Positions 10,701-20,600 of a stretch of 64,000 nucleotides of DNA are shown here, piece by piece. Source of the DNA: Paenibacillus sp. FSL H7-0357 (lineage in GTDB: Bacteria > Bacillota > Bacilli > Paenibacillales > Paenibacillaceae). Each line of letters opens with the position of its first letter. Position 1 is the stretch's first letter. The stretch covers positions 4,216,001 through 4,280,000 of the forward strand of contig NZ_CP009241.1 in NCBI RefSeq assembly GCF_000758525.1, in the 5' to 3' direction. The position numbers were made by a program, and so were the translations under genes. The notes beneath the pieces are model-generated. The model saw only the letters and a program-made list of their open reading frames with translations. It searched no databases and had not been told where the DNA came from.

Positions 10701-13700
10701 GTTCCCTTCCTCAGTCATCGGAGGTAAACCTGCAAAATCATTGGCCTTTATGGAAATCACGGTGCTGGAAGCCTGGAAGGAAGCACTAGGGGTGGAACAG
10801 ATTGGACTTGATGACCCCTTTTTTGATATCGGCGGGAATTCGCTCCTGACGATCCGTATCAGCGATAAGCTGAATGCCTCCACCGGTATCGAGCTGTCGG
10901 TAACCGATTTATTCCGATATCCAACGGTCAGAGAGCTCGCCGCGTACATGGCCGCGAAGCAAACCGAAGGGAGCCCGAAGAACGACAACGATCATGTACC
11001 TGTTCCCTCCCAAGTAGAGCAACAGCCGATGGAAGGCGCTTCAGCAACAACTAGTGATATTGCTGTTATCGGACTTGCCGGAAGGTTCCCAGGTGCTGCT
11101 GATCCGACGAGTTTTTGGCGCAATCTGCGGGATGGGAAGGAGAGCATTTCGTTCTTTTCCGATGAAGAATTACGCGCTGCGGGAATTGCCGAGACGCTGC
11201 TGCGTGACTCCATGTATGTGAAGGCCAAGGGGATGCTTGAGGATATCGAATACTTCGATGCGGAATTGTTCCATTACAGTCCGCAAGAGGCCGAACTTAT
11301 GGACCCGCAGCTTCGCATTCTGCATGAACTCGCCTGGGCGAGCCTGGAGGATGCCGGATATGATCCCATGCGGTACCAGGATGCCATTGGCTTATTTGTG
11401 GGCGCAACGGTCCATTTGAACTGGGTAAACCGCCTGTTCGATTCGCTGGAGGACGATACAGAACGCTGGCGGGCGGCAAATCTTAATGTACATTCCTTGA
11501 GCATGCCCATCTCATATAAGCTCAATCTGAAAGGTCCGTCGTTAACCGTAGAAACCGCCTGTTCTTCGTCTCTAGTAGCGCTACATCTAGCCTGTAATTC
11601 CCTGATGCGGGGAGAGTCCGATCTGGCGCTGGCAGGAGGGGTGTCGATCTCAGTACCCAAGAAATCGGGCTACACCTACCAGGATGGCATGATTAAATCG
11701 CCGGACGGGCACTGCAAAGCCTTCGATGCAGATGCCAAAGGGACAGTCAGCGGCGACGGTGCGGGTCTTGTGGTGTTAAAAAGGCTGGATCAGGCTGTTC
11801 GGGATGGCGATCATATCTACGCTGTTATTAAAGGATCTGCGATTAACAACGATGGAACGCGCAAGGCTGGATTCACGGCACCTAGCGTTCAGGGACAACT
11901 AGAGGTTGTGACGGCTGCATTGGAAGCCGCAGCCGCCCCTGCGGAATCCATCAGTTACATTGAGACACATGGTACGGGCACCCCACTGGGTGATCCCATC
12001 GAGATCGAGGCCTTGTCCGGGTTGTTCCCCGCCTCCAATGGAACTGGAACAGCCATCGGGTCTGTCAAAACCAATATCGGACATCTCGATGCTGCTGCGG
12101 GAATTGCCGGATTCATCAAAACAGTGCTGGCACTGCATCACAAGCAGTTGCCTCCCAGCTTGCATTATAAGCAGGCTAATCCAGCCATCGGCTTCGACAA
12201 AAGTTCATTGTATGTCAATGCCACGCTTCAGGATTGGCTGCCGCCGGAAGGTTCGCCGCGCCGTGCTGGCGTAAGCTCCTTCGGAATCGGTGGAACCAAC
12301 GCGCATGTCGTTCTGGAGGAGGCTCCGCTTTCCGTCGCGGCAGATCATGGGAACAGACAGAACCGGAGTGAGGGATCAACCGAATTGTTCCTATTATCCG
12401 CTGCGACAGAAGAAGCCTTGCTGCAAAAAACAGAAGACTTGCTCTGTTATCTCAGTTCGGCAGAAGGTCAAGAGCAACAGCTTGCTGATATCGCCTATAC
12501 GCTGAATACAGGCCGTCAAGAATTGAACTGCCGGGTGGCATGGATTGCATCGGATGCAGCTGAGCTTGCTGCCGGCCTGCGTGCTTTCCAGAGCGGAACT
12601 CGCAACATTGCCCGTATCCGGGAGGCTGTGCATGTAGTATTCGCATTCCCGGGCCAAGGAACCCAGCATGCAGGAATGGCACGTTACCTGTATGATACGC
12701 AGCCGCTATTCCGGAGTGAAATGGATCGCTGTCTGGAGCTGGCCTCACCGATCTTGGCGACCGATTTGCGGTCCATCTGGCTGCCGCAGCAGGGGCCGGA
12801 CTCGGGAGGGTCAACACTGCCGGCAACGACTTTGAAGGCTATCGACCAGACCGAAATTGCCCAGCCGCTGCTGTTCATGGTGGAGTATGCGCTGGCCCGG
12901 CTTTTGCAGCATTGGGGCATCTCACAGGCGGCTATGATCGGGCATAGCCTCGGTGAATACACGGCGGCCTGCATCGCAGGCGTGTTGACACTGGAGGAGG
13001 CTATCCGGCTGGTGATCCGCCGATCCTCGCTAATGCAGCAGATGGAACACGGTGAGATGATTAGTATTAGCCTGGGGCATGAGTGTTTGCTTCCAATGCT
13101 GGGCGAATGGCCCGATCTGTGCGTGGCTGCGACCAACAGCCCGGAACTCACAGTGGTCTCGGGACCGCCCGCATCCATCCGTGCCCTGTCAGCCGAACTG
13201 CGGCAAAACGGCCACGAGCCGTTCCGTCTGCAGGTATCGCATGCCTTTCATTCCGCGATGATGGAGCCGATGCTCGGCCCCTACAGCAAAGTGCTCCAAG
13301 AAATCAAATTGGCGGCTCCGGCAATTCCGTATATCTCCAATGTTACGGGTGAGTTCATCACAGCCGAACAAGCGGTGGACCCTGAATACTATGTGAATCA
13401 TCTCCGGCAAACCGTCAGGTTCTCGGAAGGCGTGACAACGCTGGCGGAACAGCTTGAGCCTGTATTTCTGGAAGTCGGCCCGGGCCGGACGCTGGGTCAA
13501 CTGATCCGCCGAAATCCGGGTATCAGCAGTACCAGTAAGATTCTTAGCATAGTACCCAAAGCCTCCGAGGCACAGGCCGCAGGTGTTCATCTGCTTCAGG
13601 CCTTGGGCGACCTATGGATGAGCGGAGTGGCTATCAACTGGGAGAAAGTATTTGAGAACCGCAAAGGGCGGCGGGTTTCCCTGCCGGTGTACCCGTTCGA

Positions 13701-16700
13701 GAAGCAATATTACTGGAAATATCAGCAGGGGAAAGCAGAGAATATCCAACCGGACAGCTCGCTTTCCCGCAAACGTCCGGTTTCAGAATGGGCTTATGCC
13801 CCGGACTGGAGTGTGCAAGAGGGCAGTATGGAAGACAAACGTACTGCCTGCAACGGACAGACGGTGCTGTTGTTCACTGAGCGGAGCCTTTTCGCTGACC
13901 AGCTTGCAGAGTTACTGGAGGAGCAAGGAGACCGCTGGATCAAGGTCTACCCCGAAGGGAGCTTTCAGAGGGAGTCTGCTGCTGAGTACACCCTTGATCC
14001 CGGCAACCCGGCCCATTATGCTCAATTGTTTGATGTGCTTGCCGAAGCCGGGATACAGCCGCCCGAACGGATCATTCATCTGTGGAGTCTTGGGTTGGAA
14101 CAAGCCGAAACCTTGGTTCAGGCCCAAGTAGCGTCCGGTCGAAACGGGGAGAATCTTGCCGGCATTGAGGTGCTTAACCGCTGCCTGTACAGTGTACTGG
14201 AACTGGTTCGTGCGGCCGCTGTAGCCGCGCAAGGGAAGACGCTGGATCTTACACTGGTCACAAATCAAATGGAACGGGTCCATTCGAACGACATTGTAGA
14301 TCCGCTAAAAGCTACCCTGCTTGGAGTAGCCAGCGTTATCCCGCTGGAGTATCCACATATCCGGGTGCATACATTGGATCTCGATAAGGATTCCGCCGCC
14401 GCGAATTCCGGACTTCTGCTGACACTGCCTTTCGAAGGGTCGGAGGGTAAGGCTTGCCCGCTTCCCACACGGCAAGCGCTGCGGTCCTCACACCGATATG
14501 AACACGGCTTCATCCGGGTGCCCCTTCCCCGGAGAACCCTTCCGTCTGGCGCTTTGCGCAAGGGAGCGGTGTACCTGATCACTGGCGGACTTGGCGGAAT
14601 CGGCCTTGCGCTCGCCGATTATCTTGCTAGTCAATATCAGGCCAGGCTTGTACTGGTTAGCCGCAAGCCGCATCCGGTACAGGAGCGGCTGGAGCAGCTA
14701 AGTGTGAGCGGAGCACAGGTGCATGTGGAATATGCCGATGTCGCTGACCGAGCATCGATGGAACGCGTCATTTGCGCAGCGGCGGAGCGCTTCGGCCCGC
14801 TGGACGGAGTATTCCATGCCGCAGGAGTGCCGGATGGAAGCATGATCCACATCGCAACAAGAGAACAAATCGCAGCGGTGCTGCGGCCCAAAATCGCAGG
14901 TACCACAGCTTTATATGAGGTGCTTGCAGATATGCAGCAGCCACCGGCATTTCTCCTGCTGTTCTCTTCGATCAGCGGCACGTTCGGTGCTTTCGGGCAG
15001 AGTGGGTACGCAGCGGCCAATGCCTTTATGGACGGATTCGCCCGTGCACATGCCGGGGAGTCGTCTGGAATGCGCGTAGTCAGCATGGATTGGGATGCAT
15101 GGAAGGAGACGGGGATGGCTGTTGAGGCTATGAACCGATTTAACGGGTCCGACAAAGACGATTTGGATACCCCAGCCTACAAAGAAGGGCTTACGGACCT
15201 TCCGCTGCGCATCTCCCACCCGCTGCTGACCTCCAAAAGTGAGGCGGCAGGGGAGACGCAGACGGTTTATGTGTCCAGATTGTCGGCAGAGCATCATTGG
15301 GTACTGGACGGCCACCGGATGCTCGGTTCCTCCATTTTACCGGGAACAGGTTATGTAGAGATTCTCAGGGCATCGTTTGAAGAGTTAACCGGAGATACCG
15401 GCCTGAACATTGTAGAACTGTTTTTTGTACAGCCGCTTGTGGTCGAAGAGATGTGTGAGCTAAGAACGCTATGGTCCAAGAATAGCAGCGGCTGGGAATT
15501 CTCCATGTCCTCCATAGGAGCGGCAGGAAAATGGGTACAACATGCCAAAGGCTGCGCGGAGCGCCGGGAAGAGCAGACTGATCGGACACTCAGCGACACA
15601 GAGCTCAATAAGCTCCATAACTGCCTACTGGCAGCAACGGTTCCTGTAGAAGCAGAACGATCCGAGGAAGGCACGAAGGTACGCATGCAATATGGCCCTC
15701 ACTGGAACAACATGCGCCGGGTCTTCCGAAACGAGAATGAAGCTGTTGCCGAATTGTCATTGCCAGAGGATCTGGCAAGGGACTCGGCTGATTACGGAGT
15801 TCATCCCGCTCTGATGGACCGGGCAACGAGCCTGCTCAACGAACAAACGGAGGACAGCCGTGCTTATCTGCCTTTTGCGTATAAGAACCTCCAGATTCTC
15901 CGGCCGTTTCCTGCTAATCTCTGCACCATTGTGCAAGAAGGGGAACAAAGTGAAGAAGCCCGGACGTATACCTGCCTCATCACTGATCTGGAAGGCAGTG
16001 TACTCATGGAGATTGAAGAATATGTCATGAGAAAAGTCCGTGACCAGTCGCTGTCAGACAAGTTGCCTTTGGAACGCGAAGGAATGTTGCCTGCGGTCGG
16101 CAATTATCGTCTGGGATTAGCCGTACCAGGTGAGCTGAACAGCCTGCATATCCTGTCTGAATACCGGATGCCTCCGGGACCGGATGAGGTAGAGATAAGA
16201 GTGGCGGCTAACGGCCTGAACTTTAAGGAAGTGCTGTATGCACTCGGTGTGCTTAAGCTGCCGGATTCCTATGGTTTCAGCTTCGGCCTGGAATGCGCCG
16301 GGACGGTAACGAGGGTGGGGGCAGGCGTAACCGGTTGGCTGCCTGGAGATGAAGTGATGGCGATAGCCGGAGCAAGCTTGGGCAAATACGCGCGTGTGCC
16401 GGCAAGCTCGATGGTGCGCAAGCCTACCCGGATATCGTTTGCTGAAGCGGCAACCCTGCCGATTGCCTTTATGACAGCATACTACGCGCTGATTATCCGC
16501 GGACAGCTCTCCTTGGGCGAGAAAGTGCTGATTCATACGGCAACAGGCGGCGTGGGTCTGGCAGCCGTGCAAATCGCCCAGTGGGCTGGAGCGGAGATTT
16601 ATGCAACGGCCGGCACCGAAGAGAAACGAGACTACCTGCGTTCCCTGGGTATCTCCCATGTGTACTCCTCTCGGGATCTTGCTTTTGCCGACCAAATCCG

Positions 16701-17646
16701 TGAGTCTGCCGGAAGTGTAGACGTGGTTCTGAATTCCCTGACGGGAGAGGCTGTCGAAAAAGGCCTTTCCTTATTGGCCCCGCATGGCAGATTTCTGGAA
16801 ATGGGCGTAAAGGACATTATGGAGAACAGCAAGCTGGGGATGCGGATTTTCGAGAAAGGAATTTCTGTGTCAGCCATCAGCATGGACAGTGGCCTGCGCG
16901 GCTACACAAAGCTTTTCCGCGAGATTGCCCGGCATGTGGAAGAAGGCACTTTTACACCGCTGCCTGTGATCCCCTACCGGTTCGCAGATACGGAAGAGGC
17001 TTTCCGGTATATGGCATCGGCCAAGCATATCGGCAAAATCGTCATTACCCAGGAACATGCTGCAGCTCAAAAGCCGGAGACGGTGCAGCTCCAGGATGGA
17101 ATGACCAATGCTGAAGGAATGGAAGTGCTTGAGCATATTTTAACCAAAGTCATGAGTGCAGAGTTGTCCCACGTTCAGTGGCTGTTGTCAACGACCGACC
17201 TGAACACCCGGTATTCCTTACTTGAGGCTAACACGCCGGAGGGGATAAGACCTGCTAATAAGCCTCTTCCTGCGGGACGCAAGCGGAAACGGTCGGCTAA
17301 CAGCACCGAATATGCACCACCGCTTACACAGACGCAGAAGAAGCTGGCAGAACTGTTCATGGACTATCTGGAGCTGGAGGCGATCGGGCTGCATGACAAT
17401 TTTTTCGAAGCGGGAGCAAGCTCACTTGACCTGATTCAGATTAATGCCCAAATCAATGCTTTGTCCGTCAAAGATACCTCAATTGTCAAAATGTACTCCT
17501 ACCCGACGATTCATCTGCTGGATGCCTATTTGTTCGCGGACAGGGAAGACCAGACGGACAAGAGCGAGGTTCTCAAAGATTCCGAAGACCGCAAAAGAAA
17601 AGCAAGCCGCTTGAAAACACTGGAGTCCATCAAGGGAAGAAGGTGA
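7729..17646 (+). CDS. clbB: Hybrid NRPS-PKS, C-A-T-KS-AT-KR-DH-ER-ACP (ClbB-like)
   Basis: This 3305-aa megasynthase has the following order. C: HHIVLDG at 166. A: about 480-970, code D-V-F-M-I-G-G-V-L plus Lys, which I cannot assign. T: GGNS, Ser1038. KS: about 1110-1530, TACSSS, Cys1278. AT: GHSLGE, Ser1740, and HAFH at 1838, pointing to malonyl. KR: TGGLGGIG at 2285, Tyr2427. DH: HRMLGSSILP, His2529, and Asp2697. ER: about 2790-3120, nucleotide-binding loop TGGVGLA near 2938. ACP: Ser3232. The PKS half is fully reducing. KR before DH-ER is unusual in general but is the ClbB arrangement as I recall it (about 3206 aa). The ATG at 7729 is chosen because the earlier GTG at 7714 lies inside the GAGGAGG ribosome site. 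It receives acyl-D-Asn from the ClbN-like protein. Confidence 0.93.
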   Translation: MKVEKNNVQDIWPLRPLQQGMLFHYLQGESKSEYMEHLVLSLQGQVDNRLFNEAWLAVYRANDALRSVFKWEGLRSPVQVVLRSREPLPEIYDFTGGIIPDEFKAVISSEDQAALKQTKSIEERMQLTAEIIGKRNRTIRFNLTRETLRIVLCKFDGECRLFLTYHHIVLDGWSLGIVLEEWLHAYRALAEDQEVSLSAKPGMKAYLAAVKSSREPEREAVYWADCLRDYEIKQPIQPFYKPRRSGFKRVSLNIPETAAAGMRLFCQNNGMSVATLMNGAWGILLQRFKHVDDIVFGSTLSGRGVSLAGIGRIVGLLINTVPLRLSSRKMESVLEYFAGVHSAIAARRPYEMAGLSEIREYAGIQGTEELFDTLLVMENYPLDKVLLEQPMADSVPEDLTGQVPLSISSFEMVEHAHYPLTLLIRESSGFEMDFIYDQESYEYFVVNQMSQCFVQLLHNLVAQPEVLVSDIRIAEPDALKMNGLLSSAEPLKQFREQSIPQWFTTMARSHPQNIAIIHEQVKWTYAELDRMSDRVAAALIRLGAGPEQYIGIESRRSPETIMGLLAILKSGAAYVPLHPDYPEERIRFMIEDSGMRLMLSDTDSRLSFMKSMNVDTLCYQDILEKEDPAPLDSCPSPHDGGHRLACIVYTSGSTGKPKGVMIEHRGIVRLVKHTEFVNFSASDVILPTCPFEFDVSNFEIWGALLNGASLYLMAQDKLLMPQVLKETLLQQKISLMWMTTPLFNQLASVDASLFHSLRYLIIGGDTLSPTQINKVRQACPALALVNGYGPSENSVLSTTFAIEREYETRIPIGRPVSNSTAYILDRNQQFLPVGAIGELCVGLEGVARGYLNNPELTEAKFIPDPLYPEYRMYRTGDLARWLPDGNIDFLGRADNQVKVRGYRIELQEIEHELSRLSGIEDCTVIIIQSSDREKELAAYFVAGDKLQAGSLRKALLERLPSYAVPTRYMQLAALPLTINGKIDKKALRNLPFPSSVIGGKPAKSLAFMEITVLEAWKEALGVEQIGLDDPFFDIGGNSLLTIRISDKLNASTGIELSVTDLFRYPTVRELAAYMAAKQTEGSPKNDNDHVPVPSQVEQQPMEGASATTSDIAVIGLAGRFPGAADPTSFWRNLRDGKESISFFSDEELRAAGIAETLLRDSMYVKAKGMLEDIEYFDAELFHYSPQEAELMDPQLRILHELAWASLEDAGYDPMRYQDAIGLFVGATVHLNWVNRLFDSLEDDTERWRAANLNVHSLSMPISYKLNLKGPSLTVETACSSSLVALHLACNSLMRGESDLALAGGVSISVPKKSGYTYQDGMIKSPDGHCKAFDADAKGTVSGDGAGLVVLKRLDQAVRDGDHIYAVIKGSAINNDGTRKAGFTAPSVQGQLEVVTAALEAAAAPAESISYIETHGTGTPLGDPIEIEALSGLFPASNGTGTAIGSVKTNIGHLDAAAGIAGFIKTVLALHHKQLPPSLHYKQANPAIGFDKSSLYVNATLQDWLPPEGSPRRAGVSSFGIGGTNAHVVLEEAPLSVAADHGNRQNRSEGSTELFLLSAATEEALLQKTEDLLCYLSSAEGQEQQLADIAYTLNTGRQELNCRVAWIASDAAELAAGLRAFQSGTRNIARIREAVHVVFAFPGQGTQHAGMARYLYDTQPLFRSEMDRCLELASPILATDLRSIWLPQQGPDSGGSTLPATTLKAIDQTEIAQPLLFMVEYALARLLQHWGISQAAMIGHSLGEYTAACIAGVLTLEEAIRLVIRRSSLMQQMEHGEMISISLGHECLLPMLGEWPDLCVAATNSPELTVVSGPPASIRALSAELRQNGHEPFRLQVSHAFHSAMMEPMLGPYSKVLQEIKLAAPAIPYISNVTGEFITAEQAVDPEYYVNHLRQTVRFSEGVTTLAEQLEPVFLEVGPGRTLGQLIRRNPGISSTSKILSIVPKASEAQAAGVHLLQALGDLWMSGVAINWEKVFENRKGRRVSLPVYPFEKQYYWKYQQGKAENIQPDSSLSRKRPVSEWAYAPDWSVQEGSMEDKRTACNGQTVLLFTERSLFADQLAELLEEQGDRWIKVYPEGSFQRESAAEYTLDPGNPAHYAQLFDVLAEAGIQPPERIIHLWSLGLEQAETLVQAQVASGRNGENLAGIEVLNRCLYSVLELVRAAAVAAQGKTLDLTLVTNQMERVHSNDIVDPLKATLLGVASVIPLEYPHIRVHTLDLDKDSAAANSGLLLTLPFEGSEGKACPLPTRQALRSSHRYEHGFIRVPLPRRTLPSGALRKGAVYLITGGLGGIGLALADYLASQYQARLVLVSRKPHPVQERLEQLSVSGAQVHVEYADVADRASMERVICAAAERFGPLDGVFHAAGVPDGSMIHIATREQIAAVLRPKIAGTTALYEVLADMQQPPAFLLLFSSISGTFGAFGQSGYAAANAFMDGFARAHAGESSGMRVVSMDWDAWKETGMAVEAMNRFNGSDKDDLDTPAYKEGLTDLPLRISHPLLTSKSEAAGETQTVYVSRLSAEHHWVLDGHRMLGSSILPGTGYVEILRASFEELTGDTGLNIVELFFVQPLVVEEMCELRTLWSKNSSGWEFSMSSIGAAGKWVQHAKGCAERREEQTDRTLSDTELNKLHNCLLAATVPVEAERSEEGTKVRMQYGPHWNNMRRVFRNENEAVAELSLPEDLARDSADYGVHPALMDRATSLLNEQTEDSRAYLPFAYKNLQILRPFPANLCTIVQEGEQSEEARTYTCLITDLEGSVLMEIEEYVMRKVRDQSLSDKLPLEREGMLPAVGNYRLGLAVPGELNSLHILSEYRMPPGPDEVEIRVAANGLNFKEVLYALGVLKLPDSYGFSFGLECAGTVTRVGAGVTGWLPGDEVMAIAGASLGKYARVPASSMVRKPTRISFAEAATLPIAFMTAYYALIIRGQLSLGEKVLIHTATGGVGLAAVQIAQWAGAEIYATAGTEEKRDYLRSLGISHVYSSRDLAFADQIRESAGSVDVVLNSLTGEAVEKGLSLLAPHGRFLEMGVKDIMENSKLGMRIFEKGISVSAISMDSGLRGYTKLFREIARHVEEGTFTPLPVIPYRFADTEEAFRYMASAKHIGKIVITQEHAAAQKPETVQLQDGMTNAEGMEVLEHILTKVMSAELSHVQWLLSTTDLNTRYSLLEANTPEGIRPANKPLPAGRKRKRSANSTEYAPPLTQTQKKLAELFMDYLELEAIGLHDNFFEAGASSLDLIQINAQINALSVKDTSIVKMYSYPTIHLLDAYLFADREDQTDKSEVLKDSEDRKRKASRLKTLESIKGRR

Positions 17647-17650
17647 CGTG

Positions 17651-20600
17651 ATGAGTGAAGAGACCGCAGAGACCGGACTTGAGATTGCCATCATTGGCAT
17701 GAGCGGTAAATTCCCGGGCGCGGATAATATCGAGGATTATTGGAATCTGCTGATGCAGGGCGCATCCTCCGTAACCCAATTCAGCTTCGAAGAGCTTCGG
17801 GAACAAGGGATTTCTCCAGAACGTTTGAGCCATCCTGATTACGTCAAAGCGAAGCCTTACCTGGGCAACGTATACGATTTTGATGCTTCTTTATTCGGAT
17901 ATGCTCCATGGGAAGCCGAGAACATGGACCCCCAGATCCGTCTGTTCCACGAAATTGTCTATCATGCGCTAGAGAATTCGGGCTATCACCCCGACCGCTA
18001 TGACGGCCAAATTGGCATGTATGCCGGAGCCCCGCTCGACCTGAAATGGACGAGTGATCATCTGTCCCGTCACGGAGACGGAGAAGATGTGCTGGAGTCG
18101 GGCATCGTGTCGAGTAAGGATTTCTTAAGCCAACTGATTTCCTACAAGCTCAATCTGACGGGACCCAGCTACACCCTGTACACCGCCTGTTCAACCTCAC
18201 TCGCAGCAGTCCATCTGGCTTGCCAGGGTCTCCTGCTTGGAGACTGCAATCTGGCTATTGCCGGAGGGGTAACGCTGGAGCAGCCGGGCAAGTCGGGTTA
18301 TCTCTACCAGGAGGGCACTATTTATTCTAAAAGTGGCGTTTGCCGCCCTTTTGACAGCCGGGCCGATGGCACCATCTTCGGAGAAGGCGCAGGCGCGGTG
18401 GTGCTTAAGCGCCTCTCGGAAGCTATAGATGACGGCGACCATATCTATGCCGTGATTAAAGGCTCGTCGAGCAACAATGACGGGCGTCGAAAAGTAGGCT
18501 TTGCCGCCCCCAGCCTGGAGGGCCAGAAGGAGGTCATCCGCTCGGCCTGGAACCTTGCAGATATTGAACCGGATACCGCCGGTTACATCGAAACCCACGG
18601 TACCGGCACCAAAGTCGGTGACCCGATTGAATTTACCGCCTTACAGCAAGTGTTCGGGCAGGAGAGCCAGCACCGGCCCATCGGCTCGGTCAAGGGCAAC
18701 ATCGGACATCTTCATGCTGCTGCCGGGATTGCCGGCTTGATCAAGACCGCTTTGTCTCTGGAACGGCAGATGATTCCGCCGACAGCCAATTATGCTGAAC
18801 CCAATCCGCTGCTGGAGATGGAGAAGTCGTCCTTTTACCTCAGCCGGGAACCCGTGGCGTGGCCTAGAGGGAAGCTGCCGCGCCGCGCAGGCATCAGTTC
18901 GTTTGGCGTTGGCGGCACCAATGTCCATCTGGTTCTCGAGGAGCCGCCAATCCGGGCGCTCAGTGAGCCGGCGGAGCTTCCGGCTGTTCTGCTTCTCTCG
19001 GCCAAAAGCCCTGCTGCCCTGGAGCGGATGCAAGGCGAATTGGCAGACCATTTGGAGAACAAGTCAAGTAGCGTACCGCTGGCCGATGTTGCGTTCACGC
19101 TGCAAATGGGACGGGGGCAATTCAAATACCGGCTAGCCTGTACTGCAGTGCAGACGGAAGAGGCTGTCCGCCTTCTAAGAGGTTCTGAAGGTGTTGGAAT
19201 GATTCGATCTTCTCAGGAGCGTATCAACCGTCCGGTGGTGTTCATGTTCACGGGCCAAGGCTCGCAAGTCATGGGGATGGGCGCAGAGCTGTACCAGCGC
19301 CATCTGTCCTATCGCCAGGAAGTGGACCGGCTGTCGGAGCTGCTGCGGCCGAAGCTTGGCCTTGATATCCGCCGCTATATCGGCGTGGCGGAGGCAGAAG
19401 CTCTGACTCTTGCCGGCACTTCCTCCGATTCGGAGCTGGACCAGACCTGGCTTGCTCAGCCCGCATTGTTCGTTTTGGAATATGCGCTTGCCCGTGCCTG
19501 GATGAAGCTTGGTGTCCGCCCTTCACACATGGTGGGACACAGCATAGGGGAATATGTTGCGGCAACACTCGCCGGGGTCTTCACCCTTGAGGATGCTCTC
19601 GATATTGTTGTGGCTCGCGGACGACTGATGCAGTCCGCTCCAGGTGGAATGATGTTAGCCGCAGCTATTCCTGCATCTGAAGCTGGCCGGTATGTCAGTG
19701 CAGACATATCGCTCGCAGCTATTAACCAGCCGGGGTTATGCGTATTCTCAGGCGACGAAGAAAAGCTGCGGCAGCGTCAGGAGGAGTGGAGCCGAGCGGG
19801 GATTTTCACGACAAGGCTGAACACCTCTCACGCATTCCACTCTGCACGGATGGATGCCATTCTGGAGCCGTTCGGCGAAGTGCTCCGCTCCAAACACCTG
19901 AATACACCCGAGCTGCCGTTCTATTCCTGTCTGACCGGGGAACCTGTCACTAGCGAGATGGCAGTGAATCCCGAGTATTGGACCGCGCAGCTTCGCGGGA
20001 CGGTGAACTTCTCGGCGATGATCAGCGGCTGTCTAGCCAATGAGGACAATGTCTTACTTGAAATAGGCCCAGGCCAGACGTTATGCCGTCTGGCGAAAGC
20101 TCAGACCGGAAGTGACCGCCTGGTGCTGTCCAGCCTGGGAGCCACGGCAGCAACAAGTGAAGCAGTCGTTTTCGTGCAGACCTTGTCCCAGCTATGGCTG
20201 GCCGGGGTACCCGTCCAGTGGGAGCAGCTCTATCCGCCGCAGTCCCGCCGGCGGCTGCCCCTGCCTATGTACAGCTTTGACCGGCAGACCTATCTGCCTC
20301 GGCCAACGCTTCCAGGGCCGCTCCGGGCTGCAACGGCGGAGCAGGACATTTCCTTGCTCTACCTGCCTGCATGGAAGCAGGAGCCGCTCCCGGACGCACC
20401 AAATAATACCCGTTCGCATCCTCTAACCTGGCTCATTCTGCGGGGAGAAGGCCGGGCAGTCAAGCGATGTACAGAACGGCTTGTTGAACAGGGAGACCGC
20501 TGTATCGAGGTGCTGGCTGCCGCGCAGTATCGACGGCTAGCACCGGATCTGATCGAGCTGAATCCGGTCCATGCCGGGGATTACCAGCAGCTCGCCGGTG

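Noticed and set aside
7729..17646. KR-DH-ER order in the ClbB-like PKS as a novelty
   Set aside because: The order is unusual for PKSs in general, but ClbB has the same arrangement as I recall it, so it supports homology rather than novelty.
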